Origin: Saccharum officinarum
Lineage: Eukaryota > Streptophyta > Magnoliopsida > Poales > Poaceae
Direction of reading: 5' to 3'
DNA: 64,000 nucleotides
Assembly (NCBI GenBank): GCA_020631735.1
Contig: CM036159.1
Location: 100,203,670-100,267,669, forward strand
The position numbers and the translations under genes are program-made. A model generated the notes under the pieces. The model was not told where the DNA came from. It ran no database searches and worked only from the letters and a program-made list of their open reading frames with translations. Positions 46,732-58,760 of this stretch are shown here, piece by piece. Position 1 is the first letter of the stretch, and each line of letters starts with the position of its first letter.

Positions 46732-47034
46732 TGTTGGAGTTGTTCCAAATTCACTGCAAGATATAGGTCGGGCTTCTGATGGAGCGAAGCGGAGGCCCGT
46801 AAAAGCGCCGAAGACTGGGCCGGAATATATACCCTTGCTAGGGTTTCTTGGAGACTTGATTCTCTTGTAAGCCGCCATAGGCGTGTAACCCAAAACTCTT
46901 GAGATAGTGAGATTGTTGCTGGCTGGTGCCCGTGGTTTTTCCCCTTCGCATTGGAGGGGTTTTCCACGTTAAATCGTGTGTCTCCGCTGTGATTGATCTT
47001 GTTTTACTTCATATTCCATATGTCGTTCATAACA
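46732..47034 (+). repeat. Ty1/copia 5' LTR (303 bp)
   Basis: It begins TGTTGGAGTTGTTCC and ends CGTTCATAACA, two bases before a primer-binding site TGGTACCAGAGC (47037-47048). It belongs to a different copia family from the one at 11662-13859. Confidence 0.8.
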
Positions 47035-47506
47035 AGTGGTACCAGAGCTTCGGTTGCTGTAGGGTTCATGACGACGTCGATGAAGTTCGATCTTCTGCTG
47101 CTGAACTACGACACGCGGTTCTTGCTATGGCAAGTCAAGATGCGGGGAATTCTGGCGCAGATTCATGACTACGATGAGGCGCTGGATAAATTCAGCAAGA
47201 GTAAAGCCGATTGGACTCCTGAGGAGATCCGCAAGGATCAGAAGGCTCTCTCCTAATTCAGTTACATCTTCATAATGATATTTTGCAGGAGTGTTTGAAA
47301 GAGAAAACTGCTGCAGAACTATGACTAAAACTGGAATCGATCTGTATGTGCAAGGATCTAACCAGTAAGATGCAAATGAAGATGAAGCTGTTCACTCTGA
47401 AGATGAAGGAGGAGGATTCGGTGATGACCCACTCGTTGAATTCAAGAAGATCGTGGCCGACCGTGTCGATGGAGTGAAGTATGATGATGAGGACTTAGGT
47501 TCTACT
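47035..47506 (+). pseudogene. Ty1/copia gag fragment, cut by gap
   Basis: After the primer site, MTTSMKFDLLLLNYDTRFLL, WQVKMRGILAQ, DWTPEEIRKDQKALS and, in another frame, LHNDILQECLKEKTAAELWL, KLESICMCKDLTSKMQMK are the N-terminal gag of a Tnt1-like copia element. A frameshift is required near 47255. The sequence is lost in the N gap. Confidence 0.75.
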
Positions 47507-47606
47507 NNNNNNNNNNNNNNNNNNNNNNNNNNNNNNNNNNNNNNNNNNNNNNNNNNNNNNNNNNNNNNNNNNNNNNNNNNNNNNNNNNNNNNNNNNNNNN
47601 NNNNNN
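47507..47606. other. Assembly gap (100 N)
   Basis: Exactly 100 Ns between a copia gag and a LINE tail, so the join across it is a scaffold link and its length is unknown. Confidence 0.95.
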
Positions 47607-47832
47607 GAAGCTGAGGCTTGGTGTCTCGCGGGCTACCGGCACCTTGGGGCTCTGTTGGCTCTGGCTTTGTTCATCCCCCGAGGGTCGCAAAATTTGTATC
47701 ACGTAATTAAAGCCCCACGCGTTTTCGTTTAGGGTTGGCCTCGGTAACCCTCGAATTACCGTCATCCCTACCCTTGTAACAAAACTCTATTCTGCTTAAC
47801 GAAATACGTGCCTCGGCACGATCGCGAAAAAA
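47607..47832 (+). mobile_element. LINE 3' UTR and A-tail
   Basis: It ends AACGAAATACGTGCCTCGGC, ACGATCGCG then a run of A, the characteristic end of grass L1-type LINEs. It encodes nothing. The 5' part would lie in the gap. Confidence 0.6.
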
Positions 47833-48599
47833 AAATTATAATCAGAATCCAGATTATAATAATCAGATGAATAATCCAGATTACAATAATTGTCCTATAT
47901 GATCTAAACAGGGCCTAAGTACATCACTTTTAACTTGGACAGTGAGACTTCAGGCTTGGAGGAGATGAGTACCACTGATTTGATTCCTTTCCACTGTCAA
48001 TTCCAATTCCAGTCTGAGATTAATTCAACATTGCTTCAAGCAAAGAATCTATAGTTTAATTTGACATGGGGAACAGGGGAGGAAGAGGCTACATGAGAGG
48101 AGAGGATATAGGGAAGAAGTAACCGCTAACTCATCACCGGCGTGCTGCCAACTTATCACCGCAGGGTAGTGAAGTCATCGCATCGCGGCTGTGTGCGTGA
48201 GGCGTCTGCAAATGGGCGTCGTACACCTTGCGAGTGGCGTGTGTCGCCGCAGCTGCTGCTTGCTGGAGCATGCCATCAGCACTGCATCTCCTCACAGGGA
48301 GGGACAAGTAGGCGAGCAGGAAATTGAGCGAGCGGTGGTGGTGTGCTTGTGGTGTCTGCTGGTTCGCCAGTGCATGGTGCACATTTGAGCGAGGGTTTGG
48401 GCAACACAAGGAAGCATGTGGTGATAGTGCTATATAGTAGGCCTACTGGACTCAATACAGTCTCCACTCACGTATAAAAAATTCTCTGATTTATTTTTTT
48501 CTGGATACTCCATGCTGTATCCCACATATCCGTGGATACATATCCAATACGGGGGTAAAGAGGTTGACCTTACATATCCATGCAAGACAGCCTATATGC
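47833..48599. other. Gene-free stretch
   Basis: 48134-48470 is moderately GC-rich with overlapping frames on both strands but no domain. I see nothing else. Confidence 0.4.
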
Positions 48600-49225
48600 T
48601 TCCATGGATAGCAAGGTAAAGTGCTTTGTGGTGAAGACATATTATGGGGTATACAAATGCCAGAAAGAGTGGGTATGGAGGAGATGCACTTCTAATTAGC
48701 TGGCTGCTAAATACATTGACTCCTTCAGAACTAATGATGAGTATAGCCAGCTAGTTAAAAAAAGTTTAGAACTTGACACCATCCAAGAGCAAGTTGGCAA
48801 GAGCTAGAAGACCGAACTTGAGGCTGTACATGGAGATGATGTGGCGGTACAACTTTGGGACTATGGTCATGAGCTAAGGCATAAGGAGAAGTAATCCTGA
48901 GAGCTCATTGTACATTAATCTTGCTGGCAAGCTTTTCAGTTCCTGCTACATGTCTATTGATGCCTGCAAGAGGGGTTTTTTTGATTGGTTCTAAGCCCAT
49001 AATCTGCCATCATTGGTGCCATATTAAGACCAAGTATTGAGGCCAGCTTTTGACAGTTGTGGTTATGGATCCAAATGACTATCTTATCGCTATGGCCGTT
49101 GTTGAGGTAGAACCGTAGAAACACTTGCTTCATGGAAATGGTTTCTTTGAAACCCGTAAGGATTATCTGTATATAGAGAACACCTACCCCTGGACATTGA
49201 TGACTGGTAAGCAAAAGGTACGATT
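48600..49225 (+). pseudogene. MULE (MuDR-type) transposase relic
   Basis: Pieces in shifting frames match a Mutator transposase: AAKYIDSFRTNDEYSQL, LWDYGHELR, SSCYMSIDACKRGFFDW-like, then CHIKTKYGGQLL-like, VVVMDPNDYLIAMAVVEVE and YIENTYPWTLMT. Order and spacing fit the catalytic core, with many stops and frameshifts. Ancient and non-functional. Confidence 0.6.
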
Positions 49226-51033
49226 TACTGACTTGGGTTTTGTTGTTGTTTAAAGTTGTGTGATGAAGCAACCTTTTCAGATGATACCAAGAAGCTGGTA
49301 GCAAATACACAGGCTCAACTACAAGAGGCTGTGCAAGCTGCACTACCTGCAACTGCAACTCAATCAGCAACTGTTCGACAAGTTACTGAACCAAATGTAT
49401 AATGTATGTTTGTAGAAGTAATGCTACTAGAACTCATATATGAATCAAAACTGCATATCAGGATTAGCAAATAAACACAAATTGAGAATAGATGTCCATA
49501 AGGAGCTGCTAATTTTACATGAAATCATATATTGGACAATAGCCTGTTACAGAGAACCTAATTAACGGTCCTTCAATGCCCCCATTGTGATTTTTTGCCT
49601 AATCGACTTCATGGTAATGGCAGTTATAGCACTTAGTATTTTGAGCAGTTCAACATGTTAATTAATTCCCAATCTGACTCCTCACTCCTTTACTGTACTC
49701 ACACTATATTGTGGACTTCTACACATGTTCCTTTTATTGTGAAGGTTTGAGGAGCATATGCTTCTGATTTATCTGATTATCTCTTATTTGTGTGATATAA
49801 TTGGTCACATCACGAGAAAATAATTCAACAGAGGCTTGTGCACTTGGATTAGTTCATCTTATATACCTACATAGATGGAGACCACTAGCAATCTTTTATT
49901 GCTATAAGGCTTCCACCAGAGTGAGCCACGTTGCCCAAGAAGTTTAGACCATCTGATTTATTCATTTGGCTTAATCTCTATCATCCATCTGTGTTACAGT
50001 TATTGGTTGCGTTAATTAATTCCTATTGTAACAGGAATGCCACTAATGCCCTTGACACAGTTTCCCCAATCACCATGTCCCTTCATTTAACCCTCTTTGC
50101 TCAAACAATTTCAGCGTCCACTAAACAAGTCATTTCCCACTACCACAAATTCTAATTCCTTCTCTCACTATCCCATGTCATCAACAGTGTCAAGGGAGCT
50201 GAACAGTCAATTGATACATTAATATACCCCCCCCCCCTTCGAAAGCCGCAGATGAGCAGTCAAGGCACCAACTGGTTGCAGCTACCATGATCCAGAGGCA
50301 TCCACCCCAAGCCTTCTCTAGCAGTAAGGCCCAATACACAGGTGCCCCAAGTGTTGCACCATTTCATGCCTATAATGCTACATATGTGTGATTCTGTCCC
50401 TACTCCCATCATTTTATTTATCGCCACAAATACCATGGTAGGTGGACATATCTGCAGGCCACAAATTTCAGTCTGAGATCCATAATTCCATTCCTGGGCA
50501 CTATGTGTTCAATACTCTTCTTAATGCATCAATTCAGTTGCGCCATGCTAGAATTAAGGTTCTGGTGTTGTTGATGTAATTGCAGGTTCTATTATTTACA
50601 AAAGCACCGTTGACTAACCTTTCTAATGTAGTTCAAATGCAAGGTAAAGGTATCTAAATGTTTAGATACGATTTAGAAGGGAGTGTAAAACTATCAGTTA
50701 TATCCTCTAATTTTCTCATGATCATTATTTCTCATGCAGTCATACTTCCTATGTACCGAATTCAAGTCACCATTTTTCTTTCTTTAATCTGGTTTCACAT
50801 GACTGTGTATCAGTATTATTTAACACAAAGATCTTAGAAATTTCTGCAGCAACACGCAGATATCACCCGGTTCCTCTTGATACTGCTGCAAATTTAACTC
50901 GTGTACGGTGTACACTCATCGATTTGCAAATGCTCAAGATGTCTGTCCACATAAATGAAAGGGGCTGACGTAGATCCACGATTTTGGACAACAGAATCTA
51001 AAATTAGGGGAACAGAGGAATGGCTTACTTCTT
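49226..51033. other. Gene-free stretch with two short coding-like pieces
   Basis: 49262-49400 (+) reads DEATFSDDTKKLVANTQAQL and ALPATATQSATVRQVTEPN then stop, and 50245-50390 (+) reads QLVAATMIQRHPPQAF. Both look like real coding fragments, but I cannot name the family. A C13 run sits at about 50227-50239. The rest is AT-rich. Confidence 0.3.
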
Positions 51034-51270
51034 CAGCTGCAGCTGCTCCTCCAAAATGACCTGCGAACAAGCCACCCGACTAGTAAGAAGCCCGAAACCC
51101 AACAAACACTGAACCATTGATGAACCAAGAACGCGTCTAGGGAGGAAGGGACGGGGTGTGACGGGATGCCGACCTTCTCGGTGTAGGCGATTACGGGAGA
51201 GTCTCGAGCGAGGCCGTCAGGGCCGATCTCCGGCTTCAAGGCCGCTGGATACGGCGGCGGCGGCGCCGCC
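51034..51270 (-). CDS. 5' fragment of a DUF662/RAB6-interacting-golgin-like gene (two exons)
   Basis: Exon 1 (51270 to about 51174) encodes MAAPPPPYPAALKPEIGPDG through VIAYTEK. After an intron ending TGTTCGCAG, exon 2 (about 51060-51034) encodes VILEEQLQLKK. AAG|TAA at its end could be a stop, but AA|GTAAGC is also a good splice donor. In plant DUF662 proteins the text after EEQLxLKK continues into a coiled coil (YIEENYSKIRDVE-like), which I could not find downstream to 49200. So this is either a long-intron gene with more exons, or a truncated fragment. The exon 1 donor is a weak GTCGGC. Identification is from memory of the family. Confidence 0.4.
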
Positions 51271-51682
51271 ATTTCGCTGGATCTCCTGTGTACCCGTTTA
51301 AACTTTTTCGCTTTATTTCTTTTCCTCGCTTGGATGCCGTCGCCGCGACTCGTGCGCGAGTTGCGGCCAGGCCTGGTCGCTTGGACGGAGGCACGCACGG
51401 CGGCCGCGCCTTGGATGCCGCCGCCACCGCTGCCGCGAGAAGACTCAGAGAGGGACTTGCCGCCACCGCTCCCGCGCCTTGGTGCGCCTTGGATGCTCGT
51501 GTTATCTCGTTGACTTGCAAATTTTCCTGATTTTTTTTCCTTCTGATTATAAGATACTAAAAGAAAAAACACGCCCCGAATACACGCACGTACTTAAAAC
51601 ACACAGCCTATTTCTTTATCTGGCTAGCCCTTATTTTCATATTACCTATATTTTACTTCTAATTTCAGCAACAATAACTAAA

Positions 51683-52388
51683 ACAGGCTACCCAAACTAG
51701 TCCCAACAGATAATGATAAGTAGGTCCCATATGTCATCCTCTTCAGTGTTGGGCAGAGCAGACGTGGCCGAAACAGAGTTAGGCTGAGAGCAAAGTTGGC
51801 CGGAGCAGAGGTCGCTAGGAGCTCACGGAAGGCCTTCCACGTGCCAGGGACGCGCGGGAGCAGAGGTGGCGTCGTGTGACGCCCCCATGGTCGTCCGCGT
51901 GCAATGGGGGAGTCGCTCCGTCTAGTGCCCTCGCAAAGCCGCGCCTGTTGGGGAAGCCTGTGCTTCCTCCCGCGGCGGCATGGTCGTGGAGCAGCACTAG
52001 CATGCCCGCTCCCACGGGGAAATCCCATGCTTCCTCCCACGTCGTCCTTGTAGAGCCGCCTACGTCGAGGATCTGGGCCGGGCGAGGCGGCGGGATGTGG
52101 GGTCGAAGGAAGGCGCGCCGACGGGGAGGAGGCCGCGTCGAGGAGGTCCGTCGTGCCGGGGCAGGGCCATTTGGCTGTTGTGTGACAAGAAGAGCGGAAG
52201 ACGAGCGCGTGGGGTGGGAAAAAGGTAGGTAGCCATATTTGTTGGACCAACAAATATAGGCAGTGGGAGGAGAAATGTGTTGGGCCAACAATAGTAGATA
52301 GTCTGATAAGTAGCCTGCTGGAGTGCGTTTTTTTGGCCTCCACTGCCCAAATATAGAATATGCAGTGGGTTTAGGTAGCCTGCTGAAG
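51683..52388. mobile_element. Possible TIR element
   Basis: Left CAGGCTACCCAAACTAGTCC and right, reverse-complemented, CAGGCTACCTAAACCCACTG are inverted-end-like. The interior is GC-rich, with a near-perfect hairpin around 52236. No clear target duplication. The frames inside (51678-52343, -) have no domain. Confidence 0.35.
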
Positions 52389-53003
52389 ATGCATAGACAG
52401 CGGTCCCAACAAACTTGCACAGAGCCCTATATATAGAAAACAAAAATAACAAACATGCAGACAAGATATTATTCTACCACTAGACGTGGTGTTCTGGGGG
52501 CTAACTCCCAGTGTTGAACGTCTGGCGGCCACCTGATTCGGACCATGGCTCGAAGCTCGCCGTTGACAGTCGCCGAGGGAAACTCGAGCTCAATCCACTC
52601 TCCATCCTACTGCAACGCCCGCAGCCGTTGCTGCATCCTTGACGTAGATCGCCGTCGGCACCAACGCCTCTCCGAGAGGACGAAACGCCGAACTACGTAG
52701 ACTGCCCCGATAGTTCAGTCTTGTATTTACAGCAATGGAGTGGAAATTATGTATACACACGCGTGGCACGTCTTCAAACAAGAGGATAATGTAAACTATT
52801 TACAATATATACGGTATATGAACGACAAGGCTATGTATCCCAAGGTATTTGTACATGGTGCTGATAGTTTAATTTCTGTCATAGACGTAGATATAGGGGG
52901 AAAAAGCCCTTGAAATTGAGGAGTTCCGTTCCACCGCGGCACACGAGAGTGAGTCCAACAAATGTAGTCGGATCGGATGTATTCTCTTGTTGTCATGAGC
53001 TTG
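52389..53003. other. 3' flank of NPF gene A
   Basis: No coding signal. It should hold the 3' UTR and polyadenylation region of the leftward transporter gene ending at 53004. Confidence 0.4.
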
Positions 53004-55152
53004 TCAAGAATATGTGCTGTTCTTGTTGCCTCTGTACCCAATGGAGCAATGCAGGAAGTACAGCAGGTTCACCACGCCAAGACCAACCATTAACCAGAAG
53101 AAATAGTCCAGGTGCCCTTTGTTCAGGTCGTCGGGGATCCACCCTGGTTTCCCGTTGCGCGTGGTGACGGCGGCGACGGCAGCGAGCACGGCAGAGTTGA
53201 AGTAGCTGCCGGCCGCGACGGCGAGGTACGCAAATGCCGTGCCAAGGCTCTTCATGCCGTCCGGCGACTGATCGTAGAAGAACTCAAGGATGCCGATGTT
53301 CGTGAACACTTGCCCCGCGCCAAGCACTGCGAACGCCGGCGCCTGCCACATGATGCTCATCGACGGCTGCCTGCTACGGACGAGAGACAAGCGCCTCCCC
53401 TCAACCAGCGCTGCGTACACCATGCCGGCCACGGACAGCCCGAGCCCGACGCCCAGTCGCTGCAGCTGTGATAGGCCCCGCTCCTTGTCGTAGAGGGGGA
53501 TGCAGACCATGACGCTAATGATTTCGAAAGTGGCGAGGGACGCGGGCGGAACGGTGAACGGCCCGACGTGGTTGTCCATGGTTGCGCCCTGCTGGATGAA
53601 CGTGGATGACATCAGCGCGTTGGCGGCAAAGAAGAGCACCATCGACGCCCACACGGGGAACATCCGGAGCAGCATTTTGAGCTCCTCATCCTGCGACACC
53701 GTGCAAAGCCTCCATGGACTCGTTGCGCCTTTCTTGCTGCAGGACGATGGCGCTACAATGGCAGCCTTGTCAAAGAACCTGGACATGCATGAACTCATCA
53801 GTTTCATTTTGTATCACACCGGTGACCGATTTTTTATTTAGATGAAAAAATTGCAACACTGAGTAGACAAAAATATCTGGATCTTATTTGATTACCTGAA
53901 CTGACTTGTATGCTGAATCCTGCAATTTCCTTCCGTTGTGGAAGGCACAGGCATCTCATGCAGAGCAGAGCAGTCTTCAGGCAACTCCAAACGGTAGTTC
54001 CTCACAGCTGCAACAACCACCTGAGAGACCCTCGTGAGAGGACTCCCTCCCACTTTCTGATACCTGTAAACCTTCCTACCGGCGACGAACACGGGCAGCC
54101 CAGTCAGCATGAACACCGCCGGGATTGCAAACCCGAGTCCCCACCCAATGTTGTCCTGCACCCAGACGATCACAGTCGCCGATAGCAGCTGCCCAATGTT
54201 GATAGAGAAGCAGTACCAGTTGAAGAATGAGCCCTTTTTCACCCGCTCCACCGGGTCGGCTGCGTCAAACTGATCGGCACCGAGGGCAGAAACACATGGC
54301 CTGATGCCGCCGTCACCAAGAGCGGCAAGGTAGAGACCCAGGTATGCGGTGGTACGATGAATGCCGCCGTTGTAGGAGTAGCCCATCAGCAGTGGGAGAA
54401 ACGCTGATACAGTCAGGGTGAGCATCCCCTGACAAATCAGAGACATTCAGAGTTTGAAATGGAGTAAGTGCATTGCTTGCTCTAGTTTTCAGAGTAACTT
54501 ACAACTGCGTAAACAGAGAGGAAGACCACTACTGTCCAATATCGTCCCCAGAATGTGTCAGCCAAGAAGGCTCCGATGAGCGGTGTGAAGAACGAAGTGC
54601 CGGTCCAGGTGGACACGGTTGTCGCAGCGTCGACGTTGCTCTCGTGGAGGACACCAGTGAGGTAATTGACCAAGTTCTTTCTGATTCCGTTGACGGACAC
54701 ACATTCAGTGAATTCAGCACCTGATTAAGGCATGTTCAACTCAGCAGCTTAGTTATGTTTGTTAAAGAATGAACACAAAGTAAGCAATTCTTGTTTTTGA
54801 ATGTGCAGTACTTATAATAAAGAAGCAGGCCCTCCAATCCCCCGTGCTCCGCTTAGGAGCACGCTGGTTGTTAATGTCAACTGTCCCATCGCAAGTGAAT
54901 TCTGAACTTCCGTCCTGAACGGCAGAGCCAGAAGAAAGTATGTTTGTTATTCTGAAATTAACATCTACTAGCTTTGTCTAAGTTTGTTAAGGTACCAATA
55001 AAAAAACATCCGCACAACCTATAAGATAATCTATCTCTGTTGTAGTTGACACTTTGACAGGAGATAATATGGTAAGGTTCTAGAAGATGTAGCAGTAGCA
55101 CCTGTGTGGGCAGGTGATGAATCAGTGGCCTCTCCTCATCTTGTGTATCCAT
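53004..55152 (-). CDS. NPF (NRT1/PTR) transporter A, five exons
   Basis: Proton-coupled oligopeptide/nitrate transporter family, plasma membrane or tonoplast, 12 TM expected; substrate not predictable by eye. Exons 55152-55102, 54914-54812, 54720-54503, 54428-53896 and 53778-53004, GT-AG and in phase: 559 aa. Seen: TSDG/CDGTVDINNQ-type N-terminus, NLVNYLTGVLHESNVDAAT, GAFLADTFWGRYWTV (PTR signature), ALGADQFDAADPVERV, FFNWYCFSINIGQLLS, and the C-terminal EFFYDQSPDGMKSLGTAF. The start MDTQDEERPLIH is chosen because gene B aligns there; an upstream in-frame Met at 55194 exists. The TM1 ExxE[K/R] motif reads EFTEC, lacking the basic residue. Compared with gene B, 12 residues are missing after IPLYD (residue 399), in frame. 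Probably NPF8-like. Confidence 0.85.
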
Positions 55153-55639
55153 GGGAGCTTTCTGGGCTTCAGGGAAGGCGTCGAGAGAATGCAACTGAAG
55201 GAGATCATCAACATCACATGAAGAACAAACGAATAGTAGGATGGTAACCAGTTGACAACTATACTTTTCGATGTAAATAGCACCATGATTACCTCTTGAA
55301 AAAACGAATTACATCATAGTTACGAGTATCATGCACTGAATTTCTGTCTTTTCATAGATGGCATCCACAGTCATCAAAAGTATATTCTAGTAATTCCTAC
55401 CATTCCCAGTTAAGTAAGTGAATGTAAAAGAGATCGCTATTTCCATCCCACCGCATCTCCCCAACCTCATTCCTAGCAAGAACACACTCATCTAGTTTCT
55501 TGCATCTCTTCCAGCAAAGGAAGTGTGGCATTCAAAAAGAAAAGGAACTGGTATATAAAACACAGGGGAGAGAGAGAGAGAGACCTGAATCCTGATGATA
55601 CGGGATGAACGAGCGAAGGAGGCGGTCACGGTGGAGCAG

Positions 55640-56500
55640 CGACCCTTCCTGCAGGTGCAAAGACGTGAGTTAATAGTGAGTGAGTAGTGAGCGAAACAGC
55701 AGCGTGGACGAGCGGTAGCCGAGTACCCTACCTGTTGAAGCGGAGCTTTCGACGGCAGCATTCAACAGTTCCTGAAAAAAAATCACTTGGTAAACTAATG
55801 AGTTTTTCATGCGACTAAAGAAAGTTGGAGCATATTCGTTGGCTTCCTCCGGTAGTTCCTAAAATCTGGCTCCTAATAGAAAGTAATTTTATATTAGGAA
55901 TCTCAAACTACTTCTAATCAATCAACAACTTTTATACTTTTTTTTCTCTATCAAGAATCATGTCCAACTTCTTGTTCTTCTTTCCCATATCCTTTCACCT
56001 TAGATTGGCGCAATACGCGCGTGTATTTAGCTACGCGACGGGGTTGATTTTTCCAAGTGGCAAAAGATTGAGAGGTAGGGTTAGGAGTTGTTGGAGATGT
56101 GGTTTTTCAATCTTGTAAAAAAAACTCATGGATTGAGATATTGTTTTGGCAACTCTTGGAGATGCTCGAAATTAGCAATACATATATTGGTAGCCACCAT
56201 ACACTTTTTGCTGTTTACCACACTTGTAATGGTAGTTGTGGTAAATTGTGGCGAGGAACAAACGACCTTTTAATCAAAGCTCTCTGTAAGGTGTAGTTCA
56301 ACTTATTAGGTTTCTTATACTGTGAAACATGTTTATCCGTATAACATCACGTGGGTGAGCTAAGGAAGGGTATGGCGGAGCAGACCCCTCCTGCATTGCA
56401 GTCTGCAGGAGCAAAGACTCGATCATGATCGGTGAACCAGCAGCATGGATGAGCGGTAGCACCGTAGCAGAGTACCCTACCTGTTGAATTGGAGGCTCGG
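55640..56500. repeat. Duplicated 5' non-coding segment of NPF gene A
   Basis: 55643-55745 and 56385-56495 share CTGCAGG-GCAAAGAC, CAGCAGC-TGGA-GAGCGGTAGC and GAGTACCCTACCTGTTGAA. On the minus strand the last reads TTCAACAG|GTAGGG, a plausible splice donor, so both may be copies of a 5' UTR exon. A GA microsatellite is at 55565-55582. Confidence 0.5.
55829..56170. other. Spacer with possible Harbinger-type end
   Basis: The right end TTGGCAACTCTTGGAGATGC resembles a PIF/Harbinger terminus, but I cannot find a convincing partner on the left. No gene is visible. Confidence 0.25.
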
Positions 56501-56529
56501 ATCTAGGATTGGTGGAGCTGAGGAAATCA

Positions 56530-57639
56530 CTCGTTCGCTATATACTTGTGGTACGAGTATGAGGAAAAAAAAGAAACGTCCAAAGAAAGACAGACAATAG
56601 GTATAAACAAGACCGACAAAAGGCTAAAGACGAATCTGCAAAAAACTAGTGTGGTGGGTGGCCAAGCAATCAGCTTCAACAGCATTTAAAACGGAAAATA
56701 TCTTGGCTGACTTTTTTTTTTGAGACGAAAGAGTTTTTAGAAGAATTATATTAAACTATTGCTGAGTACATCACCACGTTATGAGTACTTTGGAATACAA
56801 TACGTCTACTCAGAAATTGTTCTTTGTCTACATGGTACCCATGCATCGTACAGCTAAAAAAACTCAATCACAAACCTATATGACGATTCGTATAGATGAC
56901 CGCACAGGTAAATACTCAGAAAAAAGCTGAGAACAAGTGCCCAAAGAACGGCGAGAAATATTCCTGTAAGCGGAGTTGAGCATAAACTTTTTTCCTTCCT
57001 GTGTCTTCGTTCTTCCTTCTGCCATCGAAGAATAAGGAAAACCGAGCTAAATCTAACCAACTGAAAACCAGTAATTGGCTTGATGGGCAGTCTTATTCCC
57101 ACTAGTCCTCGTGGTCAAATCTAACCACAACAAAATAAAGAAGAGACTGAAGAAAATTATTCCACGGCGGCCACATCGTCTCCATCTTGATGTCATCGTC
57201 CGGAAGCCTAATTCTCCATGTCGTCATGCCATGAAAGTCAATGACATCATAGTTGTCATCCTCATCTTCATTAGAGTTGCCATGGAGAAACCAAATCCAT
57301 CCTACCCCCTCGTTGTTGCCATATAGATCTAGGATTAGGGATCGAGGGCCGATGGACGGGCCGTAGACGGCTAGCACTTGATAATATCGACAAGCATGTG
57401 TATACGTAGAGACAGTGTTGACCAAGTCAAGACGGCGGTTGTCCAAGTCAAGCGGAGGCACGAGGACTTGGTGATCGAGCAGTCGAGATCATGGAGGAAG
57501 CATAGTAGATATCTGACTCCAGCTAGGTTTAGCGGTTTCGTCCACAAAAGCGCAGGCCAACAGTTTGCTGAGTTTGGGCCTCAAAACCCAGGGTGGATCT
57601 TGGGGGCTGCATGTGGCATCACTAGAGAGCTTGCATTGA
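56530..57639. other. Gene-free stretch
   Basis: Short frames at 56854-57102 and 57102-57461 (-) show no domain. 57400-57640 resembles retrotransposon-type non-coding sequence leading into the LTR that follows, but I cannot assign it. Confidence 0.35.
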
Positions 57640-58760
57640 GGTGAAGTGTGAAGGATGTCTCAAGGTCAGCAAGAATGCAAGAGATACCTTCAAACCCCGG
57701 CCATCTTCTATTTATAGCGAAGGGGTATGCAGTAGCCGTTACTGGACAACGCAGTGAAAAACGTGATAACCGGACGCACCGGTCAGGGTGACCGGACGCG
57801 TCCGGTCACTACAGTACAAGCAGCAACAGTACGCGTCAGAGAGAGACATTGCCGTGACCGGACACGCTTCACTAGATGACCGGACGCGTTGCACCCGGCG
57901 TCCGATCGGAGTCCAGAGAGCTCCCAACGCGACCGGACGCATCCGATCGCATGTGACCGGACACGCCGCGCGTCCGATCAGCTCTACGTCAAGCACTGCA
58001 CCAATGGGTGTTCGACCGGACGCGCCGGTCCGCGATCCTCTTGCATGCGCGTCTGCCTGCGGTTTGAACTGACCGGACGCGGCAGCCACGTCTGGTCACT
58101 GTTTTTCAGTGAGAAACAATCCAGACTTTCGCCACCTTTTCTCGCCTCGGGCACAATGGAAAATAGGCATTTCATTTCCTCGAAAACGCCTGAATTCCGC
58201 GCTCGCAAGCTCGGCGGGAGGGAGAGAGGACCCCAAACCCATCTCTACCGCTCAAACTCCACCGCCTTCGCAAATGTGCTAACACCACCAAGTGTACACC
58301 ATCATGTGCATGTGTGTTAGCATTTTCACAATCATTTTTCAAGGCGTTACGTTAGCTCTCTACTAGATCCTAATGCATATGCTCAAGACATTGATCTAGT
58401 GGCACTTGATTCCCAAGCTAACCGTGATTGCCCCTCTTGATAGTCGGCTATCTATCCTAAACCCGGTCAATCACTTCTCTACTCATCTTAGACCAGCAAA
58501 AGGAAAACCCTATGGTTATACATTTGCCTTGCGCTCTTAGATCCTTCTCCTCTACTTAATCATCATGTTCATCATTTTATGTGCATTCCTTCATGATCTT
58601 GCTCATCATTTCATGCACCAAATTATGTGGTCTTGTGGCCATCTCTCCATGCCATTTTCACCTCCATCACATGTGTTGCTTATGTCTAGCTCAAAATGCT
58701 TAACACATGGCATTAGCAATTTGGTGTCATTAATTACCAAAACCAAACTTGGGCTTTCAC
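57640..58760 (-). repeat. Second LTR of the 11662-13859 copia family (partial)
   Basis: It shares with the first LTR a TATTTATA box region (57708-57718), the GACCGGACGCG palindrome cluster (57770-58085), GAAAATAGGCATTTCA, CGCTCGCAAGCTCGGC-GGAG, CATGTGTGTTAGCATTTTCA, and the terminal ACCAAAACCAAACT-GGG/AGA-CTTTCACA (CA end at 58760). The left boundary is unclear and no body is attached, so it is a solo or truncated LTR. Confidence 0.7.

Noticed and set aside
51678..52420. 221- and 201-codon frames on the minus strand
   Set aside because: GC-rich interior of a probable TIR element, overlapping frames, no recognisable domain.
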